Assembly (NCBI GenBank): GCA_023392575.1
Contig: JAEVYV010000328.1
Location: forward strand, 1-23,276
Source: Bacteroidota bacterium
Lineage (GTDB): Bacteria; Bacteroidota; Bacteroidia; Chitinophagales; Chitinophagaceae
DNA length: 23,276 nucleotides
Reading direction: 5' to 3'
Shown piece by piece: positions 16,313 through 22,808 of the stretch (the stretch's first letter is position 1; each line of letters begins with the position of its first letter). Below the pieces are notes generated by a model. It was given only the letters and a program-made list of their open reading frames with translations. It was not told the DNA's origin and searched no databases. A program made the position numbers and the translations under genes.

Positions 16313-17968
16313 CTATGTCCACCGAAACCCGATTTCATTTAGTCTATCTATTCGCCATTTGTTTTCAGGAGATGTGTTGTTGCGGTATCTAAATTTTATC
16401 TCTGCTTTCTTTTGAAGCACTTTACTAAACCGTGTGTCACCATAAGCAGGTTTTTCATCCGGATATAGCTTTCTGAATTCTAAATAACTAACGATGAATT
16501 CTTCAAGCTCTTTCTTCCTAATTGTTAGCTGATATTCCCAATCAACTCCTAGTTCTGTTAGAAGTTCTTCTCTTTCCTTTATTAATTTTTTAAGAACTCC
16601 TTGTTTCGTTTTTCTTCCTGTATTGCGTAGAGTTCTTTGGTCATTTACCCATTTAGCAAGCTTTTTAATTTCTGGGTCTTTGTCGGTCTGGGAAGGGTTA
16701 GCATGACCGAACTTCTTTTTGTAGTCTTCAAGTTTGAAATAATTATTGAGCCAACTTTCATCGTCAGGTGAACTTCCTAAGCTTACTCTTGGAGTTTGCC
16801 ACTTGAAGTTTATAGAGTTCATCTTCTTTTCTTCGTATTCTGTCCATGCAGGTGCTGAAATTCCTTTTCTTCTAAGCTTTTGCGCTGCACACCATTGTCC
16901 CAATGATGCATAGGGATGTTTGGGATTTTTGTGCTGCGGCACATGAGCATAATTCATTTTGTGGTCTTGCATGTATTTTACAAGTTCCTGAAATCTCTCT
17001 TCCCAAATTATTCTCCTTCTAACAAGCCAACCATTTTCAAAAGGAAAACCATTTTCTTCCAACTGTTTCATTATTTGCAATGGAATTTCCTTTTGTTTTC
17101 CGATGAGATACTTCAGCTTTCTAAACCAAGTATGTAACGGTCTGTCATCTGTTTCTCGACTTACAATACCACCACTTCTTTGATTGTCTTTTTTGTACTG
17201 CAACCAACGTTCAAAAAAGTATGGAAAGTTTTCTATGTCATTGGCTGTAAATTGAAGGTCATAGTTTCTGTCTGCTCGAATTTCATCGGGCAAATCTGCG
17301 TTATCTAAATCAATTTCATTTACGTCAAGTTTTTCCCTGTCAGGAAACAAATTTAATTCATCAAGTTCTGCAAGTTGTTCAGGCGTTTTATTCCTTGTGC
17401 GAATTTCGTCAACGACTAAGCCTTGTTTGCATAAGGTCTCTAATAAGGATGTTGTCAGCCTTTCAAGATTTTTGTCGGTTTTATCAAGTAAAGAGGCGAA
17501 ATAACTTTTAAGCTGGTTGGTAATTTTCTTTCCCTGTGGGTCTGTCGGTCTGAAGTCCATTGACATGGCTGCTTCAACGTTGACGAATAAACCTGAATGA
17601 GTAAGATTTGTTGAGCCGATAATTAGTCTTGTCCAATTCCTTCCTTCAAATAGAAATACCTTCGGATGATAAATCATGGCTGATTGTGTATGGAAAATGT
17701 AAGTGTCAATTTCATTTGCTATCAGTTGCTCTAATGCTTCTTTTGAAGTTGCATTTTCATCAACGCCGATAAAAAACGTCAGCTCCTTGTACGTTGGTTT
17801 CACTTCGTTAATGAATGGCAACAATTTTCGTACGCCTGATATTGAAGCAAAAGCAACGAAACCAAAGAAAGTGTCGAATTTGTTGTCTTGGAATGAAGTT
17901 GCTAAGATGTTTCCAACCGTGTTCTCATTTGTCGGGTCTAAACCGTGTCCGATAAAGTTGAGCTGCAT
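16313..17968 (-). CDS. PLD-like nuclease fused to helicase-associated repeats
   Basis: 551 aa. The N-terminal 150 residues are a phospholipase-D-like nuclease domain: H101-P-K103 with Glu108, then G118-S-T-N121 and Glu132, the single HKD set found in BfiI/NgoFVII-type DNases. The C-terminal half shows about four helicase-associated (HA) repeats, near 250-312, 321-391, 405-478 and 486-550, each with a Trp/Tyr start and an ending such as INFKW, LGVDWEY or IGFRW. HA repeats normally follow a superfamily II helicase and are thought to bind nucleic acid. No helicase motifs occur here or nearby. A DNA-targeting nuclease, possibly for defence, is inferred. The gene is AT-rich and lies between the KAP gene and an orphan gene. 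Confidence 0.85.
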   Translation of the reverse strand: MQLNFIGHGLDPTNENTVGNILATSFQDNKFDTFFGFVAFASISGVRKLLPFINEVKPTYKELTFFIGVDENATSKEALEQLIANEIDTYIFHTQSAMIYHPKVFLFEGRNWTRLIIGSTNLTHSGLFVNVEAAMSMDFRPTDPQGKKITNQLKSYFASLLDKTDKNLERLTTSLLETLCKQGLVVDEIRTRNKTPEQLAELDELNLFPDREKLDVNEIDLDNADLPDEIRADRNYDLQFTANDIENFPYFFERWLQYKKDNQRSGGIVSRETDDRPLHTWFRKLKYLIGKQKEIPLQIMKQLEENGFPFENGWLVRRRIIWEERFQELVKYMQDHKMNYAHVPQHKNPKHPYASLGQWCAAQKLRRKGISAPAWTEYEEKKMNSINFKWQTPRVSLGSSPDDESWLNNYFKLEDYKKKFGHANPSQTDKDPEIKKLAKWVNDQRTLRNTGRKTKQGVLKKLIKEREELLTELGVDWEYQLTIRKKELEEFIVSYLEFRKLYPDEKPAYGDTRFSKVLQKKAEIKFRYRNNTSPENKWRIDRLNEIGFRWT

Positions 17969-18002
17969 GTCAGTTAGTTGTTTTGGGTTGTCTCACTTAC
18001 GG

Positions 18003-18031
18003 AGTGTCGCCATAGCATTACAGGCAACACT
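18003..18031 (-). promoter_or_regulatory. Dyad at the PLD-HA promoter
   Basis: AGTGTCGCC (18003-18011) and GGCAACACT (18023-18031) form an inverted repeat with one mismatch and an 11-bp spacer. A -7-like TATCTTAG reads on the minus strand at 18037-18030, so the dyad would cover the transcription start. It is consistent with an operator or a short leader hairpin. Confidence 0.35.
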
Positions 18032-18489
18032 AAGATATACGAATAAGCCAAAACCACACTTTTTCACCAAATTATTCCTTTTCAGCAGCCATGGGTTGCG
18101 GTTTATTTTTTTGGCACTTGCGTCTATCCATTCTCCCTCAACAGGCCGGCAATAGGGCAACCGGCAGTTTAATCGGGTTTTTGCCGGCTGCCGGCCCATG
18201 GCAAGCAACGGCCAAAGGCCGCTGCCGGGGTTATCAAGGAAAAGCAGGCAGCCGGCAACAACGCCCCTGCCCCGGCGGGCAGCCTTCCGTTCCGGGCCGT
18301 TTACGGTTTTTTACGCCCCTGTTGGTCTTGCGCTTTGGTTTTGCAATGGACATCGCCAACAGCCGGAGGCAGCTCCGTGGTTCGGGCGGTTGGTGGTGCC
18401 GCCGCAGCACAAGGCTTAGAGGAGCACCGGCAACGGCGTAAGTAAGCATAATGAATCTCACGCTAAACATGTACACCAGCTACACACTT
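18032..18489. other. Gene-poor stretch with a GC-rich inverted repeat cluster
   Basis: No convincing gene is seen. GTTTTTGCCGGCTGCC (18177-18192) pairs with GGCAGCCGGCAACAAC (18247-18262) at 15 of 16 positions. The 54-nt loop holds a further hairpin, GGCCAAAGGCC. CCGGC recurs at about 18146, 18161, 18184, 18191 and 18252. The stretch from 18130 to 18440 is far more GC-rich than the neighbouring island genes. Open frames here look like by-products of GC content. It may be a mobile-element relic or a structured repeat. Confidence 0.5.
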
Positions 18490-18897
18490 CTAATTATTTA
18501 GTAAACTGTTTACCGTATTACAAAGTATTCCCGAAGTATCGGCCTGATTGATTTTATAATCGTAAAAATCATCCGGGGTTTCCAACAGGTTATTGAGACT
18601 GGGTTCTGTAGAGTCGTATACAATCCATGCATAGTCAAACCCATGCAGATATCCTTTGTGCGTTTTCGGAGTGCACTTAAAGTAGCTCTCGTATGTAACG
18701 CCACCAAAAGTGAATTCGCATTTGACGTAGAATTCCCGACCCCCCAAATTTTTCCAGGTTATGGCACCGCACGTGACTTTATGATTCCTTATTATGCTTT
18801 CCTTAATGCTTCCAGGGTGACTGAAAACTATGACAAGCACCGCTGAAACGAATAATGCAAGTATGGCTCTAACGTAACGTTTTTGAAATATGCTCAT
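18490..18897 (-). CDS. Small membrane-anchored hypothetical protein
   Basis: 135 aa from ATG 18897. An N-terminal signal anchor (RAILALFVSAVLVIVFSH, about 9-27) leads to a beta-rich outer domain with three or four Cys residues (VTCGAITWK, VKCEFTFGG, YFKCTPKTH). The motif DYAWIVYDSTEPSLNNLL, then TPDDFYDYKI, resembles small Bacteroidota proteins whose tails follow a VVYSPxNP-type pattern. The family has no known function. The gene stands alone, with long non-coding DNA on both sides. Confidence 0.7.
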   Translation of the reverse strand: MSIFQKRYVRAILALFVSAVLVIVFSHPGSIKESIIRNHKVTCGAITWKNLGGREFYVKCEFTFGGVTYESYFKCTPKTHKGYLHGFDYAWIVYDSTEPSLNNLLETPDDFYDYKINQADTSGILCNTVNSLLNN

Positions 18898-19226
18898 TTG
18901 TATGTTGCCCTTCCAATTAGATACAGCAGCGAATCAATTTTAGCAGGCCTCCGTTTTAAATATTTATTCTCCGCCCGGGGTCTTTTCTCCCGGCATTGTG
19001 CGGGGCAGAGGCTCCGGGCCTTTCGAAGCGAGAGCATCATTCACATGCAATATGTGTTCATACACCTCTTTAGTCCTCTTTTACGAGGTTTTTAAAACCC
19101 ATTGATTATCAATGCCCCTTTTTCGGCAGTGCGAAAAATAACGTGAAAAAACGGCGCAGATTCCGTGAAATCTACGTACCCAAAACCCTAAAAATGCAAT
19201 GAATTTTTGAAAAAGAAAGCCCATTT
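18898..19226. other. Non-coding stretch with small inverted repeats
   Basis: No supported gene. Seen: GCCCGGGG (18973-18980) against CTCCGGGC (19012-19019), 7 of 8 paired; CACAT/ATGTG around 19042-19056; and CCTC-GAGG followed by TTTTT at 19075-19093, a weak plus-strand terminator-like hairpin. Confidence 0.4.
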
Positions 19227-19457
19227 TGATAAACAGAATGAGCTTCCTGATAATCAGAATGAGCTTCCTGATAATCAGAATTGTTAAACTGATAATCAGA
19301 ATTGTTAAACTGATCATCAGAATCGCCAAACTGATAATCAAAATGACCAAACTGATTATCAGAATCGTTAAACTGATTATCAAAATCGTCATTTTGATAA
19401 TCAAAATGGTCAACTTGATGATCAAAATCGTCAACCTGATAAACAAAATGGTCAACT
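19227..19457. repeat. 21-bp tandem repeat, 11 units, carrying TGATNATCA palindromes
   Basis: Eleven units follow each other without a break, each starting with TGAT (19227, 19248, 19269 and so on to 19437). Units 2-10 begin with the 9-bp palindrome TGATNATCA, whose centre base varies (A, C, T, G) while the arms are fixed. Units 1 and 11 both have TGATAAACA. Bases 11-13 (AAT) are constant and 14-21 vary. Units 3 and 4 are identical, a sign of recent duplication. Decayed copies can be seen just outside both ends. Because 21 is a multiple of three, several frames stay open and give 7-residue repeats (LTILIIS on minus, KLIIRIV on plus). None has a credible flanking protein, so I list no gene. Confidence 0.92.
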
Positions 19458-19705
19458 TTTTGAAAGGAATCGTCCCCGGGGTAAACCGGACCGGCTTTTC
19501 GGTGAGGGAAACCTGGTTTTCTTTTACCGCATCGCCATCCTGTGAAAGAAATGACAGCGATCTTCCACAAACAATTACGGGAAGGCTGCCTGTATAGGCG
19601 GCAGCCTCAGTCCGCCACCTGGTAAAACGGGGATTTGGGCTTTTTGCTGGTGTGCTTATTCTGTTTTGTTGCATGCGGTACGGGGGTTTTCACTGCTGCG
19701 GGCCA

Positions 19706-19849
19706 TTAATAAATAGGAACTTCGGCAGGCGCAGGTGCATCCTTGTCCCTTTTATTTCTGCTTTTTAAAAGCCTGAAAACATAAGCATCCGTTGAAAAGC
19801 CGGTCGGAATTGTCAGCCTGTTGGGTCGGTTTAAAATTGGTGCTAACGT
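19706..19849 (-). pseudogene. Tail of an unidentified gene cut off at element C
   Basis: Minus-strand open frame of 47 codons from just after a TGA (19852-19850) to TAA at 19706. Beyond the element edge it reads LNRPNRLTIPTGFSTDAYVF and then RLLKSRNKRDKDAPAPAEVP, with balanced, protein-like composition. It has no ATG or other good start, and its first codons are the outer end of element C. It looks like the C-terminal remnant of a gene whose front was replaced at the element boundary. The family is not recognised. Confidence 0.4.
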
Positions 19850-19971
19850 TCAGGGCTTGCCGATGTACCGGCATTAGCATTCCGTCTGCTTGGTAAGTTA
19901 GATAAAGTTGAATAAAGAACAAATGCTTCATGATTGTTCGTCAGCCGGTATATTGGCAAACTTATGTTAGC
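19842..19971. repeat. Inverted-repeat element C (attC-like)
   Basis: The outer ends GCTAAC (19842-19847) and GTTAGC (19966-19971) are perfectly complementary. Arms GGGCTTGCCGATGTACCGGC (19853-19872) and GCCGGTATATTGGCAAACTT (19944-19963) give 15 Watson-Crick pairs, four G-T wobbles on the plus strand and one mismatch. ATTAGCATTCCGTCTG ends at 19888. At 130 bp it is the shortest of the three and falls within the usual attC size range. It lies about 50 bp from the stop of the gene at 20023. Confidence 0.72.
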
Positions 19972-20022
19972 GGTTCGTTGTTAGATTTTGTCTTGGAATT
20001 GTTTCTTTATCAAAACTCATTA

Positions 20023-20457
20023 TTATTCTTTGACATCGTTTGTGCTTTCTTCAAAAGTCTTATTAAAGTCTCTACGTCTTTTATAGTTTAGGTCGCCATT
20101 TAATTTTTCATATTCTGCCCAAAGCATTACGTCTCTCGTGTCAAATGTTGCTGCATCTATGTACTTTTTCAGGTCTTCAATGTTTCCCTTCGATAAGAAA
20201 ATAATACAACGAATAACTCTGTCTGTTTTGAGATACTCTGTTTTCTCTATTGCGTTTTTGAGGACATCAAATGCTTGTTTTGAACTCTCCCCAAAGTCGG
20301 CAGCTATTTTTTCTTTTATGTCTTCTTTGAATGTCACTTGGTGTCGGTTTGCAATGACCGCTAACTCAAAAATATACGAAACCCTTCGCCTTTCAAAACG
20401 ACCAAACAGTTTATCCAACCCTTTAATTTCCCAAAGCAAAAGTTTCCGCAAATACAT
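20023..20457 (-). CDS. Hypothetical protein, function unknown
   Basis: 144 aa from ATG 20457, preceded by purine-rich AAAGAAAGGGAAAG. It is predicted to be all-helical and highly charged (KEDIKEKIAADFGESSKQAF, LKNAIEKTEYLKTDRVIRC, DLKKYIDAATFDTRDV), soluble, with no signal peptide. Arg/Lys-rich segments near both ends (FGRFERRRVSY, NYKRRRDFNK) could bind nucleic acid, but this is only a guess. It is AT-rich like the KAP and PLD-HA genes, and element C lies downstream. No family is recognised. Confidence 0.7.
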   Translation of the reverse strand: MYLRKLLLWEIKGLDKLFGRFERRRVSYIFELAVIANRHQVTFKEDIKEKIAADFGESSKQAFDVLKNAIEKTEYLKTDRVIRCIIFLSKGNIEDLKKYIDAATFDTRDVMLWAEYEKLNGDLNYKRRRDFNKTFEESTNDVKE

Positions 20458-20570
20458 TTTCTTTCCCTTTCTTTAAACAATCCCACACCTTACCCTGCGC
20501 AGCAAAAGCCCATTTCCTAATGGTTTGCAAAGCCTATAACCTTGCAGGCCGGGCGTGCTTTAATTTTATT

Positions 20571-20578
20571 CATCTTTG
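20571..20578 (+). promoter_or_regulatory. -7-like box next to the aspartate kinase start
   Basis: CATCTTTG differs from TAnnTTTG only at its first base. It ends 6 bp before the ATG at 20585, so transcription would start at or near the start codon. A TTGC at 20542 is too far upstream to be an ideal -33 box. Confidence 0.4.
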
Positions 20579-20584
20579 CGGACT

Positions 20585-21859
20585 ATGAAGGTTTTCAAAT
20601 TCGGCGGCGCCTCGGTGAGCACGGCAGAAAGAATACAGAATGTTGCGGGGATTCTTCAAAAATACCGGCACGAGAAATTACTGGTGGTGGTTTCGGCCAT
20701 GGGCAAAACGACCAATGCCCTGGAAAAAGTGGCCGAAGCATTTTACGCGGGGGAAAAAGAACAGGCCCTCCTGCTTTTTGAGCAGGTCAAACAACAGCAT
20801 TTGAACCTTGCAAAGGATCTGGCCCACCCGTTCACGCATCAGCCGGTGGCCCCTCCGGCCAGCCTCTCCGACTTTTTTACCGAAGTGGAATGGCTGCTGC
20901 ACGATAAACCCGTTCGGGATTTTGATTACTACTACGACCAGATTGTGTGCGTTGGCGAACTGCTTTCCACCGCCATCGTCAGTCATTACCTGAATGAGGC
21001 GGGCATTAAAAACCAGTGGATGGATGTGCGGGACATCATCCGCACCGATGATAATTTCCGGGATGCGGCAGTGGACTGGGCCTACACGGCCAAAAAAGTG
21101 GACCAGCTCATAAAGCCGTTGTTGCACCAGGGCCACATGGTTTTAACCCAGGGGTTCATTGGCGCTACCGACGAAAACGAAAGCACCACCCTGGGCCGGG
21201 AAGGCAGCGATTATACCGCTGCGGTATTTGCCTACTTGCTGGACGCCGACAGCCAAACCATCTGGAAGGATGTGCAGGGGGTGATGAATGCCGATCCCAA
21301 ACAATACAAGGATGCCCAATGGATCAGGGAACTAAACTACCGCGAAGTGATTGAAATGGCCTATTACGGCGCCCAGGTCATTCACCCCAAAACCATCAAG
21401 CCCCTGCAAAACAAAAGCATTCCGCTGTTCGTCCGCTCCTTTCTTCACCCCGATGAAGAAGGCACCTGCATCCACAATAAAAACGTCAACCACCTGCCTC
21501 CCATTATTGTGTACAAGCAAAACCAGGTGCTGATTCAGCTAAGCTCCAAGGATTTTTCTTTTGTGGGCGAAGGCCTCACGGCCGAATTGTACAAGATTTT
21601 TGAACACCTGAAGTTCAAACCCAATCTGACGCAAAACGGCGCCATCAGCCTGCTGTGCGTGGTGGACGACCATCCCGAAAAAGTTAACCAACTGGCGCAT
21701 GCTGCGGCGCCGTTTTTTGATGTGCAGATCAGCAAAAACCTGGTGCTGCTGACCATCAGGCATTACAACCAAAAGCTGCTGGCTGAACTGTGCGGAACCT
21801 GCGAAATTATTTTGCAGCAACAAACACAGGAAACCATACAGGTGTTGATGAGAGAATAA
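20585..21859 (+). CDS. lysC: Aspartate kinase, monofunctional
   Basis: Cytosolic enzyme that phosphorylates aspartate, the first step towards lysine, threonine, methionine and diaminopimelate. It has 424 aa from ATG 20585; a TTG three codons earlier lies within the promoter-like box and is unlikely. Seen: KFGGAS (5-10), VVVSAMGKTTNAL, the catalytic-loop GFIGATDENESTTLGREGSDYTA, WKDVQGVMNADP and YGAQVIHPKTIKPL. The last 130 residues are an ACT-type regulatory region (VLIQLSSKDFSFVGEG, ISLLCVVDDHP), implying amino-acid feedback. There is no fused homoserine dehydrogenase domain. It stands alone as a transcription unit at the right border of the island. Confidence 0.94.
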   Translation: MKVFKFGGASVSTAERIQNVAGILQKYRHEKLLVVVSAMGKTTNALEKVAEAFYAGEKEQALLLFEQVKQQHLNLAKDLAHPFTHQPVAPPASLSDFFTEVEWLLHDKPVRDFDYYYDQIVCVGELLSTAIVSHYLNEAGIKNQWMDVRDIIRTDDNFRDAAVDWAYTAKKVDQLIKPLLHQGHMVLTQGFIGATDENESTTLGREGSDYTAAVFAYLLDADSQTIWKDVQGVMNADPKQYKDAQWIRELNYREVIEMAYYGAQVIHPKTIKPLQNKSIPLFVRSFLHPDEEGTCIHNKNVNHLPPIIVYKQNQVLIQLSSKDFSFVGEGLTAELYKIFEHLKFKPNLTQNGAISLLCVVDDHPEKVNQLAHAAAPFFDVQISKNLVLLTIRHYNQKLLAELCGTCEIILQQQTQETIQVLMRE

Positions 21860-22054
21860 CGTTTGAGGTTTACCGTTCACCGGCAATTTTTTTCTGTAAA
21901 CTTCTTACTTCCTCTTTGAAGGATCCGGAATTTTTCTTTGTGTCATTTTTCATGTCCCTGGTTTTCCCAAAAGAGACAAGGAACAGCAAGAAAACACCAC
22001 AGATCTTATAAGAACCGCTTCTTGGTTTGACTTTTTACTTTTGAATTTTGAATT

Positions 22055-22696
22055 CTACACCAGCACCTCGGCCAGGATGCGGTTGATTTCAGGAGCCCTG
22101 TTCATGACCATCAAATGACTTCCCTTTTCAATAACATGCGTGGGTTTGGTAAGCTTCCAGGGTAGTATTTCATCGTTGGTGCCGTGAATGTGAACGATCT
22201 TTTTGGAAGGCGGCGTGCCCTGCCAGTTTAAAATGGCCTCCATGGCCCACCGTACAAACTGCATGTCGGTGTGGCGGATCATGGTCTTTAAAATTTTTTT
22301 GTCTTCCGGTGCCGCGGCGCTGAAAAGCCGTTTGAGGATGGCGCCTTTCTGCAACAAGGAAACCGGCACGAACTTGTGCACCTTCAGGGCGCCCAGATAG
22401 CGGTAAAGCCGGGGCAGTTGCTGTGCAGAGGGAATGCTGGAGATAAGAATGGTGTGCAGGGGATTCAAATGCCGGGTGATTTCCACCGATATCATGCCGC
22501 CCATGGACAAACCAACCAGCGAAAACGTTTCGGAAGGATTTATTTTTTCAGCCAGCCGCAGCGCATAGCCGGCAAGGGTTTCGTTTTTTAGCGGCGCAAT
22601 CCAATCCAGGTAAACCGGCTGACAATGAGCAGGTAGTTTTATGTGCCGGAAAACACTGCGGTCCGCTCCCAAGCCACTAATAAAATAAACCTTCAC
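22055..22696 (-). CDS. Alpha/beta hydrolase
   Basis: 213 aa cytosolic hydrolase with a complete predicted triad: Ser64 in the nucleophile elbow GLSMGG (62-67), Asp175 in HGTNDEILPW, and His194 in KGSHLMVMN. The oxyanion stretch FISGLGADRSVF lies at the N-terminus. It is short, with a small helical lid (SAQQLPRLYRYLGALKVHK). The substrate is unknown; an esterase-like role is likely. The 195-bp gap between lysC and this gene shows no gene. Confidence 0.88.
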   Translation of the reverse strand: MKVYFISGLGADRSVFRHIKLPAHCQPVYLDWIAPLKNETLAGYALRLAEKINPSETFSLVGLSMGGMISVEITRHLNPLHTILISSIPSAQQLPRLYRYLGALKVHKFVPVSLLQKGAILKRLFSAAAPEDKKILKTMIRHTDMQFVRWAMEAILNWQGTPPSKKIVHIHGTNDEILPWKLTKPTHVIEKGSHLMVMNRAPEINRILAEVLV

Positions 22697-22720
22697 ACTT
22701 TCAAATTTACGGGTTCACAG

Positions 22721-22806
22721 GTTCGCAAGTTCACGAGTTATAAGCCCACAACGTGTGGATTGCGAACTTCTATTCACACAACTTGTGAACTCGTGAACTT
22801 GCGAAC
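22721..22806. repeat. Perfect 19-bp inverted repeat with 48-nt loop
   Basis: GTTCGCAAGTTCACGAGTT (22721-22739) pairs exactly with AACTCGTGAACTTGCGAAC (22788-22806). The arms are built from degenerate 8-9 bp units of the type GTTCRCRAG, and the loop carries TTGCGAAC and CACACAACTTGTG. It lies between the TonB-domain gene stop and the hydrolase start on the same strand, so it may end or separate those transcripts. Confidence 0.8.
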
Positions 22807-22808
22807 TT

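Noticed and set aside
18091..18441. GC-rich open frames on both strands
   Set aside because: Their composition follows from the GC-rich repeats; there is no protein-like hydrophobic pattern and no start signal.
19226..19597. 123-codon plus-strand frame across the same repeat (KLIIRIV repeats)
   Set aside because: Same reason. Silent third-position changes occur, but there is no start context or domain.
19081..19674. 197-codon minus-strand frame across the tandem repeat (LTILIIS repeats)
   Set aside because: The frame is open because the repeat period is a multiple of three. The flanking residues look random, other frames are equally open, and the palindrome explains the conservation better.
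14042..19971. CRISPR array
   Set aside because: There are no short identical repeats with unique spacers; the three elements are kilobases apart and the 21-bp repeats have no spacers.
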